In this document: positions 8,897-16,536 of the stretch, in pieces
Layout: each line of letters starts with the position of its first letter
Numbering within the stretch: position 1 is the first letter of the stretch
DNA from: Flavobacteriaceae bacterium UBA3356
GTDB lineage: Bacteria; Bacteroidota; Bacteroidia; Flavobacteriales; Flavobacteriaceae
Reading direction: 5' to 3'
Assembly: GCA_002360635.1 (NCBI GenBank)
Contig: DEQW01000005.1
Span: 1 to 64,000, forward strand
DNA length: 64,000 bases
Position numbers and translations under genes: made by a program
The notes under the pieces: generated by a model
What the model was told of the DNA's origin: nothing
Seen by the model: only the letters and a program-made list of their open reading frames with translations
The model's database searches: none

Positions 8897-9580
8897 ATGA
8901 AACATATTATTATAACATTTATTTTTACAGGAATTTTGATTTCCTGTAATTCTTCAGACAAAACTAAAAACACAATAGAGAAATCCCAAGCAACAGAAAC
9001 TGTAAGTGACAGTACATCAAACGATATCAAAAAACAATTAATTGCTATCGATACAGACGAAGCTTTAATTGCAACAGCTCTAATGGCTGCTCCCAAAGAA
9101 AATAGAGCAGAATGTAAAGTTATAGGCTATAATATGGCCGGTGATTTTGTGACACTTAAGGAAGGGGATAACGAGTTTATTGTTCTGGCAGATGACCCAA
9201 ATAAACCTGGGTTTAGTGCAGCCTGCTACCACAAGGATTTGGAGCCGTTCATGGCTAGAGGTCGAGAACTTAAAGCTGAGGGTAAGACAGCGGGAGAAAT
9301 CTTCGATATTAGGGAAGAAGAAGTAAAATCGGGCAAGCTGGATATGGGAAAACAAGGATCTACTCTGCATATTTATTTTGGAGATGATGAATTGTACGAT
9401 CCCGAAACCTCTAAAGTAGCAGGAGCCCATTACCGTTATGTAGTCTATTTACCATTCGCAACAGCTGAATCTACTGGACTTCCTGAAAAACCTATAGGTT
9501 CTAACCATCCTTGGATTATGAATCCCGGAACACATAGAGCACATATAATGATTTCACCTTTGTCAGAAGATAAAAAGTAG
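8897..9580 (+). CDS. Putative lipoprotein of unknown function
   Basis: I do not recognise a family. The 227-residue product starts with a hydrophobic signal and lipobox, ILISC (Cys17), which predicts a lipid-anchored protein. A low-complexity Ser/Thr/Lys linker follows (about 20-45), then a globular region without membrane segments. That region ends in a fairly conserved-looking block, GSNHPWIMNPGTHRAHIMIS, in which His, Trp and Asn residues cluster in a way that could bind a metal or ligand. It stands alone between the nuclease and the K+ channel, with 74 and 164 bp of non-coding sequence on its sides. The lipoprotein call is firm; the function is not known. Confidence 0.7.
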   Translation: MKHIIITFIFTGILISCNSSDKTKNTIEKSQATETVSDSTSNDIKKQLIAIDTDEALIATALMAAPKENRAECKVIGYNMAGDFVTLKEGDNEFIVLADDPNKPGFSAACYHKDLEPFMARGRELKAEGKTAGEIFDIREEEVKSGKLDMGKQGSTLHIYFGDDELYDPETSKVAGAHYRYVVYLPFATAESTGLPEKPIGSNHPWIMNPGTHRAHIMISPLSEDKK

Positions 9581-9744
9581 TCTAATTAAGTACTTGAAAA
9601 AGATAGAGCAACGGAAGAACGACACTTTTCTTCACAGAAAACTACTTTAAACTAAGTGTTGTCCATTTGAAAAAACGATAATCTCACGTACGATGCTATT
9701 AATTAATTAAACTTAGTTATTTTTATGGCTAAAGATTATTTCCT

Positions 9745-10587
9745 TTGAAAACAGATAAAAGAAGTTACTGGCGTCAAAAGTTGCATGAGATTATTGCTGA
9801 GGCAGATACCCCAATGGGTAAAGTATTTGATGTTATTTTACTTATCCTCATTTTGCTTAGTGTGCTTTTTGTGATGGTAGAAAGCGTTAAAGGTCTTCCA
9901 GAAAAAGTGTACGACGTTTTATATATAGGCGAATGGGTCATAACCATCTTCTTTACCTTTGAATATATTGCCCGTATTTTAACAGTAAAAAAACCATCCA
10001 CTTATATTTTCAGCTTTTATGGCATTATCGATTTTTTATCGACTATTCCACTGTATCTTTCTTTTATATTGGTTGGGAGCAATGTACTAATTACAGTAAG
10101 AGCCTTGCGGTTATTGCGAGTATTTAGGATATTAAAAATTACCCGCTATATAGGCGAAGCCAATAAATTAAAAAAAGCACTCAACGACAGTCGCCCAAAA
10201 ATCTTGGTTTTTCTTTTCGCCGTATTGATTGTAGCTGTTATTTCTGGTACACTTATGTATTTAATTGAAGGGGAAGAAAGTGGTTTTAACAGTATTCCAG
10301 TAAGTGTGTATTGGTGTATCGTTACACTTACTACAGTTGGTTTTGGCGATATAGCCCCAGTTACGCCTTTGGGACAGTTTTTAGCAACCGTGATTATGAT
10401 TTTAGGTTATGGAATAATTGCCGTCCCTACCGGTATTGTAAGTGCCGAATATGCTAATAAAAAAGACTATGTTCATGTAAACACACAATCTTGTAGAAAT
10501 TGTGGTGCAGAAAAACACCGTGACGATGCTAAGTTTTGTCATAAATGTGGAGAAGATCTCCATCCTGAATTAAAAAAAGACAGTTAA
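9745..10587 (+). CDS. Voltage-gated K+ channel (ion transporter) with C-terminal zinc ribbon
   Basis: The 280-residue protein has six membrane segments. S4 carries regularly spaced arginines (TVRALRLLRVFRILKI, about residues 113-128), and the potassium selectivity filter is TTVGFGD (about 196-202). After S6 there is a soluble tail with four cysteines as CRNC and CHKC (about 250-272), a zinc-ribbon pattern. The start is TTG at 9745: an in-frame TAA at 9730-9732 blocks extension, and the next in-frame ATG is inside the first helix region. The stop overlaps the miaA start by one base, so the two are co-transcribed. It most likely conducts K+ in response to membrane voltage; the tail may regulate or assemble it. 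Confidence 0.9.
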   Translation: MKTDKRSYWRQKLHEIIAEADTPMGKVFDVILLILILLSVLFVMVESVKGLPEKVYDVLYIGEWVITIFFTFEYIARILTVKKPSTYIFSFYGIIDFLSTIPLYLSFILVGSNVLITVRALRLLRVFRILKITRYIGEANKLKKALNDSRPKILVFLFAVLIVAVISGTLMYLIEGEESGFNSIPVSVYWCIVTLTTVGFGDIAPVTPLGQFLATVIMILGYGIIAVPTGIVSAEYANKKDYVHVNTQSCRNCGAEKHRDDAKFCHKCGEDLHPELKKDS

Positions 10588-11504
10588 TGTCACTTAAAAA
10601 AGCTACTCTAATTTGCGTAGTGGGCCCCACTGCCATTGGAAAAACAAAACTCGCCATTGAACTTGCTCAAGCTTTTAATACCCAAATAATTTCGGCCGAT
10701 TCACGGCAATTTTTCAAAGAAATGAGCATTGGTACCGCCGTTCCTTCTGCTAAAGAATTAGCGGCTGCTCCACACCACTTTATTCAGAATAAAACAATTT
10801 TTGAACCCTATAGTGTAGGTGATTTTGAAACAGAAGCACTTCAGTTATTAGACAAGTTATTTACTGAAAATGACGTGGTAATAATGGTGGGCGGATCTGG
10901 ATTGTATGTTGACGCTGTTACAAAAGGACTAAATGATTTTCCCAAGATTTCTAAACAGACAAGAGAGGGACTAAATTCTGAATTAGATGAAAAGGGATTG
11001 GAAAGTCTTCAAAAAGAATTAAAAGATAAAGATCCTCTTTATTTCAGTAAAGTAGATATTCAAAATCCACACCGCATAATCCGTGCTCTGGAGGTAATCC
11101 GTACTTCAGGGAAACCGTATTCTTCTTTTCTAAATCAAAAGAAAAAAGAACGAACTTTTAAAACTATTTATGTAGGGTTAACTGCTGAACGTCAAATTAT
11201 TTACGATCGCATCAACAAACGTGTAGATATAATGATGGAAGAAGGTTTATTTAAAGAAGTATCGGAACTTGTTCCCCATAAAAATTTAAATGCCCTGCAA
11301 ACAGTTGGCTATCGAGAGCTTTTTGATCATTTAGAAGGAAACAGCACGTTAGAGGAAGCTGTTTCAGAAATTAAAAAAAACACCCGCAGGTTTGCAAAAC
11401 GGCAAAACACATGGTTCAAAAAAAATGAGTCCATTATGTGGTTTGACTATACAACGACTGCTTCAGAAATAATTAAAACGATAAAATTAAAAAACGCCCT
11501 TTAA
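10587..11504 (+). CDS. miaA: tRNA dimethylallyltransferase
   Basis: MiaA transfers a dimethylallyl group to adenosine 37 of tRNAs that read codons starting with U. The 305-residue protein has a P-loop GPTAIGKTKLA (about residues 13-23), the ISADSRQFFKEMSIGTA block (about 36-52) and PHHFI near 62. It also has the conserved QNPHRIIRALEV near 158 and the C-terminal TRRFAKRQNTWFKK. Its start codon shares one base with the stop of the K+ channel gene. A bidirectional terminator begins inside its last codons and also serves the convergent response-regulator gene. Confidence 0.96.
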   Translation: MSLKKATLICVVGPTAIGKTKLAIELAQAFNTQIISADSRQFFKEMSIGTAVPSAKELAAAPHHFIQNKTIFEPYSVGDFETEALQLLDKLFTENDVVIMVGGSGLYVDAVTKGLNDFPKISKQTREGLNSELDEKGLESLQKELKDKDPLYFSKVDIQNPHRIIRALEVIRTSGKPYSSFLNQKKKERTFKTIYVGLTAERQIIYDRINKRVDIMMEEGLFKEVSELVPHKNLNALQTVGYRELFDHLEGNSTLEEAVSEIKKNTRRFAKRQNTWFKKNESIMWFDYTTTASEIIKTIKLKNAL

Positions 11505-11518
11505 AAAGGGCGTTTTTT
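11491..11518. terminator. Bidirectional rho-independent terminator
   Basis: Arms AAAACGCCCTTT (11491-11502) and AAAGGGCGTTTT (11505-11516) form a 12-bp perfect stem with a 2-nt loop and T runs on both strands. It lies between miaA and the convergent response regulator, and its left arm overlaps the end of miaA. Confidence 0.92.
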
Positions 11519-11537
11519 CACTTATACACTATCTTAA

Positions 11538-12254
11538 TTAATTGTCAACTTCGTCTTTAACGACCAAACGGAATCCTTCACCGTGAATGTTGATTATCTC
11601 AACACCGTCGTCTTTTCCTAGGTATTTACGCAATTTTGCAATATAAACATCCATACTTCGAGAAGTAAAATAATTATCATCCCTCCATATTTTTGTCAAT
11701 GCCAGTTCACGAGGCATTAAGTCGTTTTTATGCAATGCCAACAAACGAAGCAATTCGTTTTCCTTTGGGGAAAGCTTTATTGGATCTTCATCGTTATAGG
11801 TTAAAAAGCGAAGCTTGGAGTTTAAATGGAAATTACCAATTTCAAACTCAAATTGTTTGCTGTCCGCAATACTATCGGTCGCTTTTCTTTGAATAATGGC
11901 CTTTATTTTCATTAACAGTACTTCACTATCAAATGGTTTGTTTAAGTAGTCGTCTGCCCCTACTTTATATCCTTTAAGCACATCCTCTTTCATCGCTTTT
12001 GCGGTTAAGAAAATAATAGGAATATCTTCGTTTTTTTCACGAATTTCCTTAGCTAAAGTGAAACCATCTTTATAAGGCATCATCACATCTAAGATACAAA
12101 GATCGAAATCGTCCTTTTTAAATTTTTCAAAGCCTTCCATACCGTTTTTGGCGTGGATTACTTCATAATCGTTCATTGCAAGGTAGTCTTTTAAAACTGT
12201 CCCAAAATTGGGATCGTCCTCTACCAATAAGATTTTTTTGTTTTCAGTTTCCAT
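11538..12254 (-). CDS. OmpR/RprY-family response regulator
   Basis: The 238-residue protein has an N-terminal receiver domain with acidic residues in LLVEDD (about 9-14), phospho-acceptor Asp56 in ILDVMMP, Thr near 84 and Lys near 106 in LNKPFD. A C-terminal winged-helix DNA-binding domain follows (about 140-232), with LSPKENELLRLL and RSMDVYIAKLRKYL. It is 3 bp downstream of its histidine kinase gene. The pair resembles RprX/RprY of Bacteroides. The target genes cannot be read from this window. Confidence 0.93.
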   Translation of the reverse strand: METENKKILLVEDDPNFGTVLKDYLAMNDYEVIHAKNGMEGFEKFKKDDFDLCILDVMMPYKDGFTLAKEIREKNEDIPIIFLTAKAMKEDVLKGYKVGADDYLNKPFDSEVLLMKIKAIIQRKATDSIADSKQFEFEIGNFHLNSKLRFLTYNDEDPIKLSPKENELLRLLALHKNDLMPRELALTKIWRDDNYFTSRSMDVYIAKLRKYLGKDDGVEIINIHGEGFRLVVKDEVDN

Positions 12255-12257
12255 AAT

Positions 12258-13820
12258 TTAAGATATTAAGTGTATTTTTATAATGAAGGTACTTCCTTTT
12301 CCTTTCTCACTTTCCACATATACTTGTGCATCATGGTCATCAAGTATTCGTTTTACGTAAGCTAGTCCAAGTCCGTGCCCTTTTACATTGTGTATATCGC
12401 CGGTGTGTTCCCGGTAAAATTTTTCAAATATTTTCTTTTGGGTTGTTTTGCTCATCCCCATCCCCTGATCGCGTATTTTTAAGATAATGTAATCTTTTAC
12501 GTTTTCAGTGTAAACATCAATTTTAGGTGCTTCTTCAGAGTATTTTATGGCGTTATCCAATATATTGACCACCACATTTGTTAAATGTGACTCATTGGCC
12601 AATACAGAAGACTTTAAAGCCCCCAAATGGCTTGCCACATAACCGCCACGATCTTCTACAATCAATTCTACGTGAGTAATGGCATCGTTTATTATATCGT
12701 GTAATTTAATCCGCTCTTTTGGCAGATCTAATTCATTTTTTTCAAGCTTTGAAATGCGCAACACGTTTTCTACTTGGGCATGCATACGGCGATTTTCATC
12801 ACGTATCATTTTTAAATAACGCTGTAAAAACTCCTTGTTATCTTTAACCTTAGGATTCTTAAGCGAGTCTAAAGCAAGGTTAATAGTAGCAATAGGGGTT
12901 TTAAATTCGTGTGTCATGTTATTTATGAAATCTGACTTTATCTGCGAAATCTGCCTCTGCTTAAATATTTGTGATAAAGCACTCGCATAAGCCAGTACAA
13001 TTACTGCTGTAAAAATTAAAGAAAGTACTGCCATTCCTAAAATTGAATTAAGCACTACTTTTTCTTTTTCTGAAAAATTTACATAAAGTTGGTATCCATT
13101 CAGCTCATTATCATTTTTAAACAACGGGACTACATAGGTGCTTTCAGGATTTAAAGTAAAGTCATCTGAACGTACTTTAGTTGCCAAATTATTACTGTAA
13201 ACAGCATATTCAAATTTTGAATCTACCCCTCTATCTTTTAACTCTTGAGAAATTAAATTTTCAATTTCGTTTCCATCAACTCTTTTATGCAATGGCACTT
13301 TAGACGAAATATTGAAATATGCATTTTCAAATTGGTTGCGTTCAAAATCTTTCAGTCTATTAAAAGATATTTCATTAGATTCTGAAGGGTTTTCCCCATC
13401 AACCCCTGGGTTTATCCTTGTTGTTTTTTTCCGATTGGTTAATCTTTTAAACTGGATACTATCAAAATCCATGTCCAAAAAACTAGAGGACAGTTTATAA
13501 TCTTCTTCTAATATCCCGTCTGAATAGACAAAAATTTCGTTTGTCCTATCGTTTTTGGTTTTATAAACCAGTTCACTAAAATTTACATTTTCGGGAACTT
13601 CAAGACTGTCAACATATTTACTGTAAACATTGTAAAAATCTTCTATTTCCCTGTCTTTAATCTGCTTGGTAACAGAAAAAAGCGTTTGTTGTACATTAAA
13701 AGTAAACTGTTCTTCTTTGGTTTGATATGAATTCGCAATCCAGTATCCTTGCACGAACATAATTCCCAGCAGCGACAAACTCATTAAGGCTATAAGTAAG
13801 GCGAATAGCTTTTTATTCAT
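12258..13820 (-). CDS. Membrane sensor histidine kinase (RprX-like)
   Basis: I place the start at the ATG at 13820 (MNKKLFALLIALMS) rather than at the in-frame ATG 24 bases upstream, because it directly precedes the first hydrophobic helix and matches the family's usual N terminus. This gives 520 residues. A periplasmic sensing region of about 210 residues lies between two membrane helices. A HisKA domain follows, with His304 in MTHEFKTP, and then a HATPase domain with NILDNAIKYS, IRDQGMGM and GHGLGLAYVK. It autophosphorylates and passes phosphate to the adjacent regulator. The signal sensed is unknown. Confidence 0.92.
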   Translation of the reverse strand: MNKKLFALLIALMSLSLLGIMFVQGYWIANSYQTKEEQFTFNVQQTLFSVTKQIKDREIEDFYNVYSKYVDSLEVPENVNFSELVYKTKNDRTNEIFVYSDGILEEDYKLSSSFLDMDFDSIQFKRLTNRKKTTRINPGVDGENPSESNEISFNRLKDFERNQFENAYFNISSKVPLHKRVDGNEIENLISQELKDRGVDSKFEYAVYSNNLATKVRSDDFTLNPESTYVVPLFKNDNELNGYQLYVNFSEKEKVVLNSILGMAVLSLIFTAVIVLAYASALSQIFKQRQISQIKSDFINNMTHEFKTPIATINLALDSLKNPKVKDNKEFLQRYLKMIRDENRRMHAQVENVLRISKLEKNELDLPKERIKLHDIINDAITHVELIVEDRGGYVASHLGALKSSVLANESHLTNVVVNILDNAIKYSEEAPKIDVYTENVKDYIILKIRDQGMGMSKTTQKKIFEKFYREHTGDIHNVKGHGLGLAYVKRILDDHDAQVYVESEKGKGSTFIIKIHLIS

Positions 13821-13888
13821 AGCCCAAAAGTAAGATTTTAACATTTAGCACAGTTTTCATTTAACCAAATGTTAACAAAAGATAATAT

Positions 13889-14482
13889 TCAGGCCTGTTT
13901 TGCAGTATTTATAAGGTGTTCATGAACTTTTACAACTTGTTCTTTAGTAATATTTATATCGGTATTTTCAATAATAAAATCTGCCAATTCAATCTTTTTT
14001 TCGTCAGGCCATTGGTTGTCCATTCGGGACTTAATTTCGTCTTCTGTAGTATCGTCCCGTTCCAGAATCCGTTTAATTCTGATTTCTTTAGGTGCTGTAA
14101 CCAATATCGTATAATCACATTCTTTATAACCTCCATTTTCAAACAATATAGCAGCTTCTTTTATGCAGTAAGCTTCGGACTGTTGTTTTGCCCAATTTCT
14201 AAAGTGTTTGGCTACTTCAGGATGAATAATTTCGTTTACTCTTTTTAGAAGCTCAGCATCATTAAAAATTTTATCGGCAACATATTTTCGGTTTAGACCA
14301 TCCTTATTATATGCTTGTTCCCCTAATATATTTAGTAGTTCAGTTTTTATTTTTTCTGAAGTATTTGTAAGCTTTTTAGCTTCAATATCTGCAATATAAA
14401 CAGGAACGCCCAACTCATTGAACATTGTTGCAATAGTTGTTTTACCACTCCCAATTCCGCCTGTTAACCCTACTATTTTCAT
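13889..14482 (-). CDS. coaE: Dephospho-CoA kinase
   Basis: CoaE catalyses the last step of coenzyme A synthesis, phosphorylating the ribose 3'-hydroxyl of dephospho-CoA. The 197-residue protein has the P-loop GLTGGIGSGKTTIA (residues 5-18), followed by VYIADIEAKKLT and the conserved HPEVAKHF near 98. The lid segment RILERDDTTEDEIKSRM lies near 140. Its ATG overlaps the stop of the upstream YbbR gene by 4 bases, so translation is probably coupled. The histidine kinase gene is 68 bp further downstream. Confidence 0.95.
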   Translation of the reverse strand: MKIVGLTGGIGSGKTTIATMFNELGVPVYIADIEAKKLTNTSEKIKTELLNILGEQAYNKDGLNRKYVADKIFNDAELLKRVNEIIHPEVAKHFRNWAKQQSEAYCIKEAAILFENGGYKECDYTILVTAPKEIRIKRILERDDTTEDEIKSRMDNQWPDEKKIELADFIIENTDINITKEQVVKVHEHLINTAKQA

Positions 14483-15444
14483 TCTTTGGATTCCTGTTTA
14501 AATATTAAAAAATCTATTTTCTTGTCTTTTATTTCAACATCCCGTATGCCCGTTGGTCTTTTTGAAAGTTGGGTTAACATAAAGTTTTCTTTTTCGTTCT
14601 TTTTAGAATAATCACAAAATAACCTAAAATCATTTTTAGAGACCGAATTAAAAGCTTTTACAGGAACATTAAAGCTCACTTTGGTCACTTCGGGAATTAA
14701 TTTAATGATAGTGTCGCGTGGCAAATTGATAACTTGAATAGGCAACGTAATTTCTTTTTGGGTAAACTCTTGAACGTTTAATGAAATTGACACTTCTTGT
14801 GGCGTAACGGACAATGAGTTTACTTCAGGTAGCTCAAGCGCAATATCTTCAGAAAAATTAGTGTCAATATTTTTATAGGTTTTTACTTTTGTAGTAATTG
14901 AATCAAACTTTTTTATGGTTTCCGAAGGACCTGATATTTGAACCGAATCTGGTTTAACCTCAAGTGTATCCAAACTCATGAACCCTTTTTTAAAACTGAT
15001 TTCCGCTTTTGAAAAAACAGGTATTTTTTTTGAAACCAACAATTCGAGGTTAACTTTTAGAGCATCTAACGATACGTTTTTTACAGAAAGGTTTTTATTT
15101 AATTGTCCTGAAATCAACCCTATTAATTGGGCATCTGGAATAGTTACGGTTTTATTCCCTTTTGTATAGTATTTTGAAATGTTTATTGTAATTAAAGGTT
15201 GCTTCAGTTTATAGTAAAAAAACTCAAATCCGTTTGTCGTAAGGTCAAAAGAAACTTCTTCTGGGTTATTTTCTGCCAATAAAGTTTCATTGGGGATACT
15301 TGTATACCGTATGGATGCATCTACAGTCGCCGTATACTCTCTTGAAAATTTTGTAAGAACCCAAAATAAAACAGCCAAAAAGAGAAAGATCAAAAACTTT
15401 TTAATCTTACCTGTATTATATTTTCTTTTTGGTTTTGTAGCCAT
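14479..15444 (-). CDS. YbbR-like (CdaR-type) domain protein
   Basis: The 321-residue protein has a short basic N terminus, one membrane helix (about residues 14-30, FLIFLFLAVLFWVL) and then repeated beta-rich YbbR-like segments outside the membrane. Each contains alternating hydrophobic strands with P-D-S-V-Q-I-S-G-P and V-T-P-Q-E-V-S-I-S patterns. In Firmicutes such proteins regulate the diadenylate cyclase CdaA; here no cyclase gene is adjacent, so that role is not assumed. It overlaps coaE by 4 bases and starts 14 bp after the glycosyltransferase stop, suggesting one operon. Confidence 0.8.
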   Translation of the reverse strand: MATKPKRKYNTGKIKKFLIFLFLAVLFWVLTKFSREYTATVDASIRYTSIPNETLLAENNPEEVSFDLTTNGFEFFYYKLKQPLITINISKYYTKGNKTVTIPDAQLIGLISGQLNKNLSVKNVSLDALKVNLELLVSKKIPVFSKAEISFKKGFMSLDTLEVKPDSVQISGPSETIKKFDSITTKVKTYKNIDTNFSEDIALELPEVNSLSVTPQEVSISLNVQEFTQKEITLPIQVINLPRDTIIKLIPEVTKVSFNVPVKAFNSVSKNDFRLFCDYSKKNEKENFMLTQLSKRPTGIRDVEIKDKKIDFLIFKQESKE

Positions 15445-15458
15445 TATCTATTGGATAT

Positions 15459-16460
15459 TTAATTGAAAAACAATGAAGGGAACTGTTTCTTGGGGTCCCG
15501 ATTTAATAAACTAATATAGTAACTGGATCTTAAAAAAGCGATGCCATACCCAAAAAACTGTATAAACAAGGCAACGATAGATAATAACCCAATAAATAGG
15601 TTTTTATTTTTTATTGTTGAACCTATCCCTACCAACAAAATATAAATTGACAATGGTACTATTGCAAACCAACTAATTAAAAGAGAAGAAAGTATTGATG
15701 CTACTACAAAAATTACAAAGCAGGTAGGGAACCAAAAAGTTATTTTAGATGAATCAGGGTGCCATTTGTTAAGTATGGGTCTTACCAAACCAAACTTTTT
15801 TACTTGTATATGAAATTTTTGCCAAGAAATACGGCGTTTATGAAATACATACGCATTGGGTATAAAGGTTGTTTTAAATCCATTTTTTAAAATTCGATGA
15901 GAAAGATCTGGATCTTCACCAGGATGAATTTTCCCATATCCCCCCGTTTTTAAATATGCTTTTTTTGAAATACCCATATTAAAGCTTCTGGGTTCAAAAT
16001 TTGTTATACTGTTTTTGCTTCCACGAATACCTCCCGTTGTAATAAAAGAAGTCATTACATAATTAATTGCCTTTTGAAGGTTTGTGAAGCTTTCGTGGGC
16101 TGCATCGGCACCTCCGTAGCAATCGCAGTAATTATTCTCAAGAAATGCTTCAACAGTAGCCAAGTAATGTGGGGGAAGCAAACAATCTGAATCTAAAATA
16201 ATAAAATAGTTTCCTTTTGCTTTTTCCATACCAAAATTACGTGACAATCCTGGACCTGAATTTTCTTTGAAGAAATATGAAATATTCAGTTTTTCTGAAA
16301 ATTGATTTACAACTTGTTCACTAGATTTTGAAGACCCATCTTCCACTATTACAATTTCATAAGGTCTATTGTATTTCAGTAATGTAAAGCTCTCCAAAAG
16401 CTCTTTAATTTCTTCTGGACGGTTGTAAACAGGGATAATAAACGAAAAATGGATATTCAT
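15459..16460 (-). CDS. Family 2 glycosyltransferase
   Basis: The 333-residue protein has an N-terminal GT-A fold: FIIPVYNRPEEI (about residues 6-17), VIVEDGSS near 38 and the metal-binding DSD motif in IILDSDCLLPP near 92. The acceptor region GEDPDLSHRI lies near 184. Two or three hydrophobic helices near the C terminus (about 245-315) would tether it to the inner membrane. It would transfer a nucleotide-activated sugar to a cell-surface glycan or lipid; donor and acceptor are unknown. It is first in a run with the YbbR protein and coaE. Confidence 0.9.
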   Translation of the reverse strand: MNIHFSFIIPVYNRPEEIKELLESFTLLKYNRPYEIVIVEDGSSKSSEQVVNQFSEKLNISYFFKENSGPGLSRNFGMEKAKGNYFIILDSDCLLPPHYLATVEAFLENNYCDCYGGADAAHESFTNLQKAINYVMTSFITTGGIRGSKNSITNFEPRSFNMGISKKAYLKTGGYGKIHPGEDPDLSHRILKNGFKTTFIPNAYVFHKRRISWQKFHIQVKKFGLVRPILNKWHPDSSKITFWFPTCFVIFVVASILSSLLISWFAIVPLSIYILLVGIGSTIKNKNLFIGLLSIVALFIQFFGYGIAFLRSSYYISLLNRDPKKQFPSLFFN

Positions 16461-16464
16461 CGCA

Positions 16465-16472
16465 CAAATGTA
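16465..16472 (-). promoter_or_regulatory. Possible -7 box for the glycosyltransferase, near-leaderless
   Basis: On the minus strand TACATTTG matches TAnnTTTG and ends 4 bases before the ATG at 16460. No -33 TTTG is seen; that position lies inside the neighbouring terminator stem. If used, the transcript would have almost no leader. Confidence 0.35.
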
Positions 16473-16482
16473 ATGAATAAAA

Positions 16483-16515
16483 AAAAGCCATCCCGTACTA
16501 GCCGGGATGGCTTTT
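16483..16515 (-). terminator. Terminator of the large T9SS substrate gene
   Basis: Arms AAAAGCCATCCCG (16483-16495) and CGGGATGGCTTTT (16503-16515) form a 13-bp perfect stem with a 7-nt loop. It lies 21 bp downstream of the stop of the minus-strand 1102-residue gene and is followed by Ts on that strand. Confidence 0.92.
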
Positions 16516-16536
16516 AAAACTTATTTGAAAAAATTT

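Noticed and set aside
9600..9744. Terminator or regulatory RNA before the K+ channel gene
   Set aside because: ACACTT and AAGTGT can pair but the loop is about 25 nt and no T run follows. The evidence is too weak.
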